From Armatimonadota bacterium (GTDB lineage Bacteria; Armatimonadota; HRBIN16), in NCBI GenBank assembly GCA_026003175.1, contig BPGT01000001.1:1216839-1280838 (forward strand): 64,000 nt of DNA, given 5' to 3'. The notes below the pieces were generated by a model. That model did not search any database, had not been told where the DNA came from, and saw only the letters and a program-made list of their open reading frames with translations. Below, piece after piece: positions 24,327 to 32,071 of this stretch (position 1 is its first letter; each line of letters starts with the position of its first letter). A program made the position numbers and the translations under genes.

Positions 24327-25301
24327 ATGTCGGAATTGCGATGGCATCCGTATCTGGAACAGTGGGTGATTACTGCCACACATCGCCAGGAGCGCACCTT
24401 CCTGCCTCCTAAGGAGTATTGCCCTCTCTGCCCTACCAGACCGGGCAGCATGGAGACAGAAGTGCCCTATCCTGATTACGAGATTGTGGTTTTCGAGAAC
24501 CGTTTTCCTTCGCTTCAGCGCACCCCACCCGAGCCGGCAGTGGAGGGCACTGCGCTGACTCCTGTTGTGCCGTCACAGGGGGTATGTGAGGTGGTGCTGT
24601 ACACCCCTCAACACGAGGGCGAAATGGCAGACCTCCCGATAGAGCAGATTGCGAAGCTGGTAGAGGTGTGGACTGACCGCTTTGAAGAACTGTCGGCATA
24701 CCCGTTTGTGCAGTATGTGCTGATCTTCGAGAACAAGGGCAAGGAGATTGGGGTCACCATACCCCACCCACACGGGCAGATATACGCTTATCCGTTTTTG
24801 CCCCCGCTTATCGAGAAAGAGGTGTTGTCCGCTCGCAGGCATTACGAACAGCACGGCAAGTGCCTGTTCTGCGCGGTGATGGAGCAGGAAATGCGGGATG
24901 GGCGACGTCTGCTTACCCAAAATGAGCATTTTGTGGCGTTCGTGCCGTTCTTTGCACGGTTTCCGTACGAGGTGCATGTGATGTTATTGCGTCACGCGGG
25001 CACGCTGGCGGAGATGAGAAGGGAGGAACGCTGGGCGCTGGCGGAGATGCTCTCTACGGTGACGCGCACCCTGCGCAATTTGTGGGAGATGTCCATCCCG
25101 TATATTATGTTGCTTCATCAGTCGCCAGCCAGAGAAACGAACAGCCCCAGTTACCACTTCCACGTAGAGTTCTACCCCTTCAACCGCACGCGTGATAAGC
25201 TGAAATACCTTGCCGGTTCGGAGCAGGCTGGAACCTTTATTAACGATACTCTGGCGGAGGAGACGGCGGCAGCTTTAAGAGATGCTCTGGCGAGATTGTG
25301 A
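24327..25301 (+). CDS. galT: Galactose-1-phosphate uridylyltransferase
   Basis: 324 residues of the HIT superfamily. The catalytic motif H-P-H-G-Q is at 147-151 (His149 as nucleophile). The zinc-type C-P-L-C pair is near residue 32, with a second C-L-F-C and an H-V-E-F-Y-P-F histidine cluster near the end. It swaps UMP between UDP-glucose and galactose-1-phosphate in the Leloir pathway. galK and galE are not next to it. ATG at 24327 is preceded by GGAGGG with a slightly long gap of ten bases. A structured RNA candidate follows directly. Confidence 0.9.
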   Translation: MSELRWHPYLEQWVITATHRQERTFLPPKEYCPLCPTRPGSMETEVPYPDYEIVVFENRFPSLQRTPPEPAVEGTALTPVVPSQGVCEVVLYTPQHEGEMADLPIEQIAKLVEVWTDRFEELSAYPFVQYVLIFENKGKEIGVTIPHPHGQIYAYPFLPPLIEKEVLSARRHYEQHGKCLFCAVMEQEMRDGRRLLTQNEHFVAFVPFFARFPYEVHVMLLRHAGTLAEMRREERWALAEMLSTVTRTLRNLWEMSIPYIMLLHQSPARETNSPSYHFHVEFYPFNRTRDKLKYLAGSEQAGTFINDTLAEETAAALRDALARL

Positions 25302-25309
25302 AAAAAGAA

Positions 25310-25455
25310 ACGAAATCCGCAAAAAAAAGCTGTAACCTGAGGGCTTGTGCTGCGTCATTAAAAGTGACGGCAGCTCGATTGAGGGAAAAGCCCTCCCTTT
25401 TGCGGCAACAGATACTGCAGTCCGCAAACCGCCTGGACAGGCGGTTATTTTTTTA
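25310..25455 (+). ncRNA. Structured RNA candidate with mutually exclusive helices and its own terminator
   Basis: No coding potential is seen. CCGCAAAA (25317-25324) can pair with TTTTGCGG (25398-25405), enclosing GAGGGCTT (25339-25346) paired with AAGCCCTC (25388-25395), which itself encloses GCTGCGTCA/TGAC-G-GCAGC (25349-25374). TTGCGG (25400-25405) can instead pair with CCGCAA (25422-25427), and a second GAGGG (25381-25385) competes for the same CCCTC. A strong terminator follows. It may be a stand-alone small RNA, the galT 3' end, or a leader that lost its gene. I do not recognise a known family. Confidence 0.5.
25427..25454 (+). terminator. Intrinsic terminator of the RNA candidate
   Basis: AACCGCCT pairs with AGGCGGTT around a GGAC tetraloop, followed by A and seven T. 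This sets the plus orientation of the RNA candidate. Confidence 0.9.
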
Positions 25456-25485
25456 GGGTGGTGCTCTGTTGCAAGCATCTTTTGG

Positions 25486-25580
25486 GGGAGATGGCTTCAG
25501 CACTGCGTGCTTCGCAGTGACACGATAAACGTTGCCTAGTGTCATTGCGAGGGAGCGCAGCGACCGAATTAATCCCCACC
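25486..25580. repeat. REP-like inverted repeat, TGTCATTGCGAG family
   Basis: A left half-unit ending CTTCGCAGTGACAC faces a right half-unit GTGTCATTGCGAGGGAGCG. Related to the elements at 561-638 and 31022-31097. Confidence 0.65.
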
Positions 25581-25613
25581 GCATCTTTGTAGCAGAGCAA
25601 CACCAAAAATTGA

Positions 25614-25644
25614 AAACCGATCCCCCTCTATAGGGGATCGGTTT
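25614..25644 (-). terminator. Intrinsic terminator of the WYL regulator gene
   Basis: Read on the minus strand, AACCGATCCCC pairs with GGGGATCGGTT around a short loop and is followed by TTCAATTTTTGG. Confidence 0.8.
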
Positions 25645-25671
25645 CTGGTTTCGCCTCTGCGCAGATACCCT

Positions 25672-26703
25672 CTATACTCCTTCGTGTGCCCCAGCGGTTC
25701 CCTGCGGAGCGTACATCGCTGCCATTGCTTGCGTAATCTTGGCAAACTCCTGCCGCAGGTACTCTGGCTCCAGCACCTCGGCATCCGCTCCCCAGGAGAG
25801 GATCCACCACGAAATCTCTTTCGTGCCGTAGGTTTCTGCGATGCAAATCATGCTGCCGTCCGGCTGCATCTCCATCTTGTAGAAGCGTCTGCCGTGTGTG
25901 TCCTTCACGATGTGCGCCACGCGAGGCGAGAACTTAATCTTCACGATGACTTCATCCGTTTTGCCCCATACACCCCACGACCGCTCGAACCAGGTGTCGG
26001 GATCGAAGCGGGTGGGCTTGCGGAACTTCTGGGGCAGCATCTCCGCTTCACGGATACGAGACACGCGGAACAGCCGTACCTCGCCGTGTCGCTCGGAGAA
26101 GGCAAGCAGATACCAGTGGTGCTCACGGAAGGTAAGATGGAGCGGGTGGATGACGATTTCCTCTTCCTGGTTAGTGGATGCTGCCCAGTAGCGGATGCGC
26201 ACCTTGCGCCGCAGGGCAAAGGCGTTCTGCAGTGTGAGCATGATGGTCTGGAAGGCGAAGTAGTTAGCGTAGGTGTCGGTGTCGATGCTCACATGCTGCT
26301 TCAGCCTTTCTACCTCGCGCTGGGTGGCGGCGTCCAGCATCGAGCGGATTTTGTTCATCGCACTCTGCAGGTCCTTAGCGAAGATGCTTCCCTGCATGAT
26401 AGCCGGGTTGGACGATGCAATCTCCAGCGCTAGCGCCTCCTGCGGTGTGAACCGAATTGGTTCCAGCGATGTCTGGGGCTCCAGAACGTACTGCCGTTGC
26501 CTGCGACTGTAGCGTTTTGCCAGCAGGTCGTTGTTCTCCAGCAACCGTAGATAGCGATATACCGTACGTTCAGATACCCCCAGCTTTTCCGCCAGGTGTT
26601 TCGGCGTCAGGTCCTCTTGCTTGTGAATCTCCTTCATGAGCGTCAGCAGACGCTCGGTCTTGGGACGTCTGGCTTGAAAGCCGTACACGTTTGCCTCGGG
26701 CAT
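25672..26703 (-). CDS. WYL-domain transcriptional regulator (HTH + WYL)
   Basis: 343 residues. The N-terminal winged helix (about 10-75) reads K-T-E-R-L-L-T-L-M-K-E-I, H-L-A-E-K-L-G-V-S-E-R-T-V-Y-R-Y-L-R-L-L. The central WYL-type domain (about 130-230) has V-R-I-R-Y-W-A-A and H-P-L-H-L-T-F-R-E-H-H-W-Y-L-L-A-F-S-E-R. A C-terminal extension follows. Such proteins bind nucleic-acid ligands and regulate stress or defence genes, but no defence locus adjoins it. ATG at 26703 has GGAGG seven bases upstream. A good promoter (26782-26809) and a terminator frame it as a single-gene transcript. Confidence 0.88.
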   Translation of the reverse strand: MPEANVYGFQARRPKTERLLTLMKEIHKQEDLTPKHLAEKLGVSERTVYRYLRLLENNDLLAKRYSRRQRQYVLEPQTSLEPIRFTPQEALALEIASSNPAIMQGSIFAKDLQSAMNKIRSMLDAATQREVERLKQHVSIDTDTYANYFAFQTIMLTLQNAFALRRKVRIRYWAASTNQEEEIVIHPLHLTFREHHWYLLAFSERHGEVRLFRVSRIREAEMLPQKFRKPTRFDPDTWFERSWGVWGKTDEVIVKIKFSPRVAHIVKDTHGRRFYKMEMQPDGSMICIAETYGTKEISWWILSWGADAEVLEPEYLRQEFAKITQAMAAMYAPQGTAGAHEGV

Positions 26704-26781
26704 GTCGCAATCCTCCATGTTTGGTTTTGACCGCCATAGGCGCATATATAACGGTTTGACGGTTAACCTTGTCGTTTCTAT

Positions 26782-26809
26782 CTTATAGCATACACTGTGT
26801 AAAAGTCAA
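26782..26809 (-). promoter_or_regulatory. Sigma-70-type promoter of the WYL regulator
   Basis: On the minus strand TTGACT (26804-26809), a 16-base spacer and TATAAG (26782-26787). The following leader (26704-26781) contains the paired blocks GGTTAACC and TTTGACGGTT that could bind a regulator, possibly the WYL protein itself. Confidence 0.65.
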
Positions 26810-26876
26810 GCACTTCATCTAACAAACCGAATCTCTTTCAAAAAGATATTTCCTACAACAAAACGATTCTGCTTGC

Positions 26877-27119
26877 TTATCCCCCGCTCATCGGTGGGAG
26901 CAGGGCTACCTCATCCCCTTCATGCAACAGTGTATCCGGCGAAGCGTACTCCATATTGACGGCGATTCGGGTAACCCCCAACCACTGCGAGAGTTCGGGA
27001 TGACGCTCGCAAAGGATGTTCAACAGGTGCTTAACGGTAGAGGGGCTGGGGAGCACGACCTGTTCCTGTTCCCCTGCCTGATCCTTCAGATGACCGAAGA
27101 ACAACACGTGTATCCTCAT
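26877..27119 (-). CDS. moaD: MoaD/ThiS family ubiquitin-like sulfur carrier
   Basis: 80 residues with the ubiquitin-like fold: M-R-I-H-V-L-F-F-G-H-L-K-D, a middle helix S-T-V-K-H-L-L-N-I-L, and the C-terminal M-S-G-G that becomes thiocarboxylated. It ends in G-D-E-V-A-L-L-P-P-M-S-G-G, closest to MoaD, the small subunit of molybdopterin synthase. MoaE and other cofactor genes are not in the window. Its ATG overlaps the nfo stop. MoaD-like carriers with other roles cannot be excluded. Confidence 0.82.
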   Translation of the reverse strand: MRIHVLFFGHLKDQAGEQEQVVLPSPSTVKHLLNILCERHPELSQWLGVTRIAVNMEYASPDTLLHEGDEVALLPPMSGG

Positions 27120-27976
27120 GAGCCGTTTAGCAGCTCCTTCAACCGACGCAAGTTCTCGGGATGCATCTTTTCTGCGTCCGGTGTTTCTAGAATAACCGGC
27201 ACATGCATCAACCTGGGTTCCTGTAACAAGATACGAAAGGTTTCCCTTCCAAGTTCCCCATCACCAATATGTTCGTGGCGGTCAACGCGGCTCCCCAGGG
27301 GTTTCTTTGCGTCATTGACGTGGATGACTTTTAGCCGGTCAAGACCAATGACCCTGTCGAACTCGTCCAGCGTAGCGGACAGCGCATCTGGGGTGCGGAT
27401 GTCGTACCCCGCCACAAACACGTGACAGGTATCGAAACATACTCCAACGCGCTCTGAGCCTCCTGCCATGTCGATGATGCGGGCAAGGTGTTCGAAGCGA
27501 TAGCCCAGATTGGTTCCTTGTCCGGCAGTGGTTTCCAGCGCGATACCTGCTTTCATGCCCTCGGTTTGCCGTAGCAGGTGACGCACGCTTTCGCCCAGCA
27601 CCACCAATCCTTCTTCCTCGGATGAGTCGAGATAGGCTCCCATGTGTGTCACCACCCACGGGATGCCCAGCGCTTCTGCCCTTTGCAGTTCATCCAGAAA
27701 GGCTTCACGGCTGCGCTGCAGGATATCTTCGTTTGGCGCGGCGAGGTTAATCAGATACGAATCGTGCGAGATGATGGTATGGATACCTGTCTCCTCGCGG
27801 GCTCTGGCAAAAGCGATGATGTCTTCCTCTGAAAGGGGGCGCGTACGCCACTGACGCGGGCTGGCGGTGAACAGCTGAACAGCAGTGCATCCGATTTCAT
27901 GCCCGGACGTGATCGCTTTGTGTAGCCCGCCGGTAGTGGGCATGTGTGCGCCGATCTGTCGTGTGTTGTGTGGCAT
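27116..27976 (-). CDS. nfo: Endonuclease IV (AP endonuclease)
   Basis: 286 residues, TIM-barrel. Motifs visible: I-G-A-H-M-P-T-T-G-G near the start, A-V-Q-L-F-T-A-S-P-R-Q-W, then V-V-T-H-M-G-A-Y, the E-T-T-A-G-Q-G motif, V-C-F-D-T-C-H-V-F-V-A-G-Y, and H-V-N-D-A-K (the last carrying zinc ligands, with R-H-E-H-I-G-D-G-E). It cuts DNA at abasic sites during base-excision repair. Length is normal for the family. It lies between mrp (upstream, eight bases) and moaD (overlap). Confidence 0.95.
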   Translation of the reverse strand: MPHNTRQIGAHMPTTGGLHKAITSGHEIGCTAVQLFTASPRQWRTRPLSEEDIIAFARAREETGIHTIISHDSYLINLAAPNEDILQRSREAFLDELQRAEALGIPWVVTHMGAYLDSSEEEGLVVLGESVRHLLRQTEGMKAGIALETTAGQGTNLGYRFEHLARIIDMAGGSERVGVCFDTCHVFVAGYDIRTPDALSATLDEFDRVIGLDRLKVIHVNDAKKPLGSRVDRHEHIGDGELGRETFRILLQEPRLMHVPVILETPDAEKMHPENLRRLKELLNGS

Positions 27977-27984
27977 CAGTGACC

Positions 27985-29097
27985 CTAACTCCTCCGAATC
28001 AAAGGGATGTGTCTCAGAAGCGTATGGTCGGCCATGCTATGGATACTGCATTGTGCTGCCAGCGCCTGTGCGATGCTGCGGAACGCCTTCGCCTGTGCCG
28101 ACTCCGGGTGCGCCACGATAGCGGGCACGCCTTCATCCCCGCTAAGCGAAATATTCGGGTCAAGAGGGATAGAACCGAGCAGGGGTACTCCCAGCCTCTC
28201 CGCGGCGTGCTCTCCGCCCCTGCCTGCAAACACGGAGGTCACCTCGCCACAGTGCGGGCAGGCAAAACCGGACATGTTCTCGATGATACCCAGTATGGGT
28301 ATCGGTCGCCCTAAGCCTTCTTCCAGCTTGCGGAACATGGCTACCGCCTTGCCTGCGATGGTAAACGCCACATCCTGCGGCGTCATCACGATAACGACGC
28401 CAGTGATAGGTACTGATTGCGACAGGGTCATGGGGGCATCGCCGGTGCCCGGTGGCAGATCCACCACCAGATAGTCTTTTTCACCCCATTCCACATCGGT
28501 AAGCAGTTGCCTGACCGTGCCTGCTACCATTGGACCTCGCCATATCACCGCCTGGTCATCGGGTAGCAGAAAGCCCAGCGACATCATCTGCACGCCATAG
28601 CGTTCGATAGGGATGATTTTATCGTTAATAACGTGCGGCGTTTCGCGCGTGCCCATGAGCAGCGGCACCGAGGGACCGTATATGTCTGCATCCAGCAAGC
28701 CTACTTTCGCGCCCAATTGCGCTAGTGCTACCGCAAGGTTGACCGCCACAGTGCTTTTGCCTACCCCACCTTTGCCACTGGCGACCGCTATCACGTGCTT
28801 TACACCGGGTAGCAGGTCTTCCGCACCGATTTGCCTGGAACGCACGCTTGCGGTCATCTCTACGTTAACCGACTTTACCCCCGGAATCCGCAGCACTGCC
28901 TGTGTGGCTTGTGATTTCATCAGGTCTTTGACGGGGCAGGCAGGAGTGGTTAGTTCTATCTTGAATGCGACATTGCCGTCGCAAATCTTGACGTCTTTTA
29001 CGAAGCCCAGGCTGACGATGTCGCGGCGCAGGTCAGGGTCTACCACCGAACGCAGCGCATCCAGTACCTGCTGCTCAGTGACGGTATGGTCGTTCAT
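27985..29097 (-). CDS. mrp: Mrp/ApbC family Fe-S cluster carrier ATPase
   Basis: 370 residues. An N-terminal MIP18/DUF59 domain (about 5-80: V-D-P-D-L-R-R-D-I-V-S-L-G-F-V) precedes the P-loop NTPase (A-S-G-K-G-G-V-G-K-S-T). The D-A-D-I-Y-G-P-S motif, the D-L-P-P-G-T-G-D switch and the C-P-H-C cluster-binding pair are all present. It delivers Fe-S clusters to target proteins. AAGGAG precedes the ATG, and its promoter region faces the MITE in the divergent intergenic space. First gene of mrp-nfo-moaD. Confidence 0.94.
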   Translation of the reverse strand: MNDHTVTEQQVLDALRSVVDPDLRRDIVSLGFVKDVKICDGNVAFKIELTTPACPVKDLMKSQATQAVLRIPGVKSVNVEMTASVRSRQIGAEDLLPGVKHVIAVASGKGGVGKSTVAVNLAVALAQLGAKVGLLDADIYGPSVPLLMGTRETPHVINDKIIPIERYGVQMMSLGFLLPDDQAVIWRGPMVAGTVRQLLTDVEWGEKDYLVVDLPPGTGDAPMTLSQSVPITGVVIVMTPQDVAFTIAGKAVAMFRKLEEGLGRPIPILGIIENMSGFACPHCGEVTSVFAGRGGEHAAERLGVPLLGSIPLDPNISLSGDEGVPAIVAHPESAQAKAFRSIAQALAAQCSIHSMADHTLLRHIPLIRRS

Positions 29098-29164
29098 TTT
29101 TCTGAACTCCTTGTGTCTTTAAGCACTTTTAACAGCATTGTACCCCGAAGCGTTCGGGAAGGCA

Positions 29165-29173
29165 AGCCTGTTG
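29165..29173 (+). repeat. Target-site duplication, left (MITE copy 1)
   Basis: AGCCTGTTG, repeated at 29360-29368 immediately after the element. Confidence 0.9.
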
Positions 29174-29359
29174 GAGGGTGTTCGAAATTGCTGGTTGAAT
29201 GGATAGATAACCTAACCCCCTTGCCCCCTTCCCTTGCAGGGAAGGGGGAACGCCCCTCTCCTCGTAGGAGAGGGGACGGGGGTGAGGTAAGGCAGGGATA
29301 GCAAGAACGCCTCTCTCCTTGCGCTACAACCAACTTCTCAACAATTCTCGAACACCCTC
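29174..29359 (+). mobile_element. MITE-like element, copy 1 (186 bp)
   Basis: Begins GAGGGTGTTCGAAATTGCTG and ends, read inwards from the other side, GAGGGTGTTCGAGAATTGTTG: about 20-bp imperfect terminal inverted repeats. AGCCTGTTG is duplicated exactly on both flanks (29165-29173 and 29360-29368). Inside lie two GC-rich hairpins, CCCTTCCCTTGCAGGGAAGGGG and CCCCTCTCCTCGTAGGAGAGGGG. No transposase is encoded. Copy 2 at 57561-57746 is the reverse complement with only a handful of differences. Confidence 0.92.
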
Positions 29360-29368
29360 AGCCTGTTG
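29360..29368 (+). repeat. Target-site duplication, right (MITE copy 1)
   Basis: AGCCTGTTG, identical to 29165-29173. Confidence 0.9.
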
Positions 29369-29453
29369 CCTTCTCAAGCAGGAAAACGGTCGGAACGGGC
29401 GAAGCATAATGACGGAGGCGAATAGAACGTTTGTGCAGAGGGAGGGTCACGTC

Positions 29454-30908
29454 ATGGTAAATCTTCCGCCCACAAAACTTGGACTAATTGCTGCAAACCG
29501 GGGCTTCTTCAGCGATGAACTCGCCGCGAAGATGCGCAATGAAACTATCGCCGCCATGCGCGAGGCGGGTATCGAGGTCGTCGTGCCTGACGAAAGCATG
29601 ACCAAACTGGGGTGTGTGGAAACGCTGAAGGAAGCCTATGTTGCAGGTAAACTCTTCCGGGAGCAAGCGGTAGATGGCATCGTGGTCGCTGCGGTGAACT
29701 TCGGCGACGAGCAGGGAGTTGCCGCCGCTGTCAAGACCGCCGACCTGAACGTGCCGATTTACATTTTCGGATGCCAGGAAGAAGAGGTACTCACTCCCAG
29801 CACGCCTCGGCGCGACTCGTTCTGTGGATTGCTTTCCATCGGTGAGGCGTTGCGCCAGCTGGGGGTGGATTACACTGTCGGACGAGTGCCGATCCTGTTT
29901 CCGCGCGAGGAGGCGTTTAAGAAAGACATCCAGCGTTTCGCCGCGGTGTGCCGTGTAGTCAACGGCATTCGCAAAGCGCGCTATGGGCAGATTGGCGCAC
30001 GCCCTGATGCCTTCTGGACGTGTCGCTATGATGAGAAGATGCTTCAGCGACTGGGACCGACAGTGGTGACTTTAGACCTGTCGGAGGCGATTGCAGGAGT
30101 GCAGCGCATTCCGGCAGACAGCGCGGAAGTGCAGCAGAAAATGCAACAGATTGCCCAATACGCCGATGCGAAGGGTGTGCCCGCTGAGGTGCTGAACAAG
30201 ATAGCACGCTTCGAACTGTTCGTCGAACGGTTTGTGGAGGAAAAGGGGTTGGATGCCCTGGCGATACAGTGCTGGACGTCTATCCAGATGAATCTGGGCA
30301 TCTGTACCTGCACCACCATGAGCCGACTGGGCGACCGAGGCATTCCGTGTGCGTGCGAGTCAGACATTATGGGCACGCTGTCTATGCACGCCGCGTTACT
30401 GGCTTCCGGCACGCCTGCTACCCTTGCCGACTGGAACAACCTGCATAACGAAGACCCTGAGCTGGCGAACCTGTGGCACTGCGGTGTCTATCCTGCTACC
30501 TTCGCCAAGACACCGCCGCGCATCGGTGTACAGGAGATTATCGCGACAAGCACGGGACGTGACAATGCTACTGGCGTGATTGAGTTCGAAGTAAAAGAGG
30601 GACCCATCACACTGTGTCGCATCACCCAGAGCGCGGACGGCGAGTGGAAAGCTGCACTGGCGCAGGGTACTATAGAGGAGAATCGGGCGAAAACCTTTGG
30701 CGCGTACGGCTGGTGTCGTATCCCCGGGCTACAGCGGTTCTATCGCGACGTGCTGTGCCGGCACTTCCCGCATCACGTGGCGATGACGCTGGGTTCCGTT
30801 GGCGACGTGCTGTGGGAAGCTTTGGGTAACTACTTTGGCATGGACGTGTACGCGCCCAATGCACATTCCGGCTACTGGACGCCTGAGCCACCGTTCTGGA
30901 ACGACTGA
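29454..30908 (+). CDS. L-fucose/L-arabinose isomerase family protein
   Basis: 484 residues. The chain resembles the FucI/AraA-type ketol isomerase fold: a Rossmann-like N-terminus (L-G-L-I-A-A-N-R-G-F-F), an E-R-F-V-E-E-K-G-L-D-A-L-A-I-Q-C-W core, G-I-P-C-A-C-E-S-D-I-M-G, and C-terminal H-H-V-A-M-T-L-G. These enzymes interconvert aldoses and ketoses with a divalent metal. No fucose kinase or aldolase is adjacent, so the substrate is open. ATG at 29454 has GGAGGG eight bases upstream; ATG at 29409 has none. Confidence 0.8.
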   Translation: MVNLPPTKLGLIAANRGFFSDELAAKMRNETIAAMREAGIEVVVPDESMTKLGCVETLKEAYVAGKLFREQAVDGIVVAAVNFGDEQGVAAAVKTADLNVPIYIFGCQEEEVLTPSTPRRDSFCGLLSIGEALRQLGVDYTVGRVPILFPREEAFKKDIQRFAAVCRVVNGIRKARYGQIGARPDAFWTCRYDEKMLQRLGPTVVTLDLSEAIAGVQRIPADSAEVQQKMQQIAQYADAKGVPAEVLNKIARFELFVERFVEEKGLDALAIQCWTSIQMNLGICTCTTMSRLGDRGIPCACESDIMGTLSMHAALLASGTPATLADWNNLHNEDPELANLWHCGVYPATFAKTPPRIGVQEIIATSTGRDNATGVIEFEVKEGPITLCRITQSADGEWKAALAQGTIEENRAKTFGAYGWCRIPGLQRFYRDVLCRHFPHHVAMTLGSVGDVLWEALGNYFGMDVYAPNAHSGYWTPEPPFWND

Positions 30909-31021
30909 GTTTCACCAAAGGGTTGTGCTTTTGTCGCGTTGTGTGGTCGCAGCGGAGCGGACCCTCTACGGAATGCTCCTCCCTGCGTATAGGGAAGCAG
31001 GGGGGCATAGAGCGAGGGTTT

Positions 31022-31097
31022 TGTCATTGCGAGCCGCGGAGTAGTCCCCTCTGAGAACGAGTGGGGTTGCTTCGGCATGGCGTGCCTCGCAATGACA
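31022..31097. repeat. REP-like element with perfect 12-bp inverted ends
   Basis: TGTCATTGCGAG (31022-31033) faces CTCGCAATGACA (31086-31097). The interior contains GTAGTCCCCT and AGTGGGGTTGCTTCGG, which are partly complementary. It lies between the isomerase-like gene and the next gene. Confidence 0.75.
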
Positions 31098-31146
31098 CAA
31101 CTACTTGCTATGAACAAAGGAGAAGAAAAAGTAAGGTGAAACCGAA

Positions 31147-32070
31147 ATGGAAAGAGCCATGATTGACCTGTCTAAAATCAAAACCTACCCTATCGCCGAA
31201 CGCCACAACCTGGTCAAGCGGTCGGATTTTATCGCCGATACGCAGGATTTTCCCGTCTGGCAGAACCGGCAGTTTCTGCAGCTGGCGAAGCGGGTGATAC
31301 AGGCGGCGAAGGCGAAAAAGCAGATTATCGTCATGATGGGCGGACATGTGGTCAAAAGTGGGTTGTCGCTGCTGATTATCGACCTGGTGAGACGGGGCGT
31401 CATCACCCATCTGGCGATGAACGGCGCGGTTTCTATCCACGACTTCGAGATGGCGTTAATTGGCGAAACCAGCGAGTACGTGCCGAGAAGTATCGAAGAT
31501 GGTTCCTTCGGCATGGCGGAGGAGACCGGACGATTCATGAACGAAGCCATCAACCGCTATGCAGAAGAGGGCATGGGCTACGCGATAGGACGATGGATTG
31601 TGGAGCACGATCTGCCGTATCATCAGTATAGTATCCTGGCTAACGCCTATCGTCTGGGCGTACCGGCGACAGTGCATGTGGCTATCGGCACTGATATTAT
31701 TCACCAGCATCCAACCTGTGATGGTGCAAGAACTGGTATAGCAACTTATACAGATTTTAAGATATTCTGCCATAGCGTTGCACAGATGAAAGAAGGATGT
31801 TACCTCAATTTTGGCTCGGCGGTTATCGGACCCGAGGTATTTCTCAAGGCACTGAGCATTGCTCGTAATCTGGGCTACCAAGTGCACCCGATTACCACCG
31901 CCAATTTCGATATCCGGCGTGGGCTGAACGACTACTTCTATCGCCCGTCCAAAAATATTGTGCAGCGTCCGACGTCGTTAGGAGGAAGAGGGTTCAACCT
32001 GCGGGTAGACCACAAAGTGAGCATTCCCTCCCTGCACCGGCTGATTGTGCAAGCTCTGGAGGCGAAGTAA
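31147..32070 (+). CDS. Conserved protein of unknown function (307 residues)
   Basis: Not recognised with confidence. Visible motifs are K-K-Q-I-I-V-M-M-G-G-H-V-V-K-S-G-L at about 58-74, L-A-M-N-G-A-V-S-I-H-D-F-E-M-A-L near 92-106, E-D-G-S-F-G-M-A-E-E-T-G-R-F, and A-I-G-T-D-I-I-H-Q-H-P. The G-G-H and H-D-F-E stretches look like a ligand- or metal-binding site in a Rossmann-like fold; a distant deoxyhypusine-synthase-type fold is possible but I would not assert it. AAGGTG precedes the ATG. It lies upstream of sbcD with a 1-base gap, so it may be co-transcribed. Confidence 0.7.
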   Translation: MERAMIDLSKIKTYPIAERHNLVKRSDFIADTQDFPVWQNRQFLQLAKRVIQAAKAKKQIIVMMGGHVVKSGLSLLIIDLVRRGVITHLAMNGAVSIHDFEMALIGETSEYVPRSIEDGSFGMAEETGRFMNEAINRYAEEGMGYAIGRWIVEHDLPYHQYSILANAYRLGVPATVHVAIGTDIIHQHPTCDGARTGIATYTDFKIFCHSVAQMKEGCYLNFGSAVIGPEVFLKALSIARNLGYQVHPITTANFDIRRGLNDYFYRPSKNIVQRPTSLGGRGFNLRVDHKVSIPSLHRLIVQALEAK

Positions 32071-32071
32071 T

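Larger units (their letters stand above)
25302..25671. other. Intergenic region between convergent galT and the WYL regulator
   Basis: 370 bases without a protein gene. In order it holds the structured RNA candidate, its terminator, a REP-like repeat (25486-25580) and the terminator of the WYL gene (25614-25644, minus strand). Confidence 0.7.
29098..29453. other. Divergent intergenic region between mrp and the fucose-isomerase-like gene
   Basis: 356 bases, more than half of which is the MITE (29174-29359) with its 9-bp duplications. The rest (29098-29164 and 29369-29453) holds short leaders. An upstream in-frame extension of the isomerase-like gene to 29319 would start inside the MITE and is not accepted. 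Confidence 0.7.

Noticed and set aside
25427-25454. ZTP-riboswitch-like CCGCCTGGACA
   Set aside because: It is part of the terminator stem; the conserved 5' half of the ZTP aptamer is missing and no purine gene follows.
25310-25455. 6S RNA
   Set aside because: The long rod with a central bubble cannot be drawn; the shape is several separate stems.
29094-29333. Open frames through the MITE hairpins (both copies)
   Set aside because: The same translated string arises from both copies because of repeat sequence; no ribosome-binding site and the frame crosses an inverted-repeat end.
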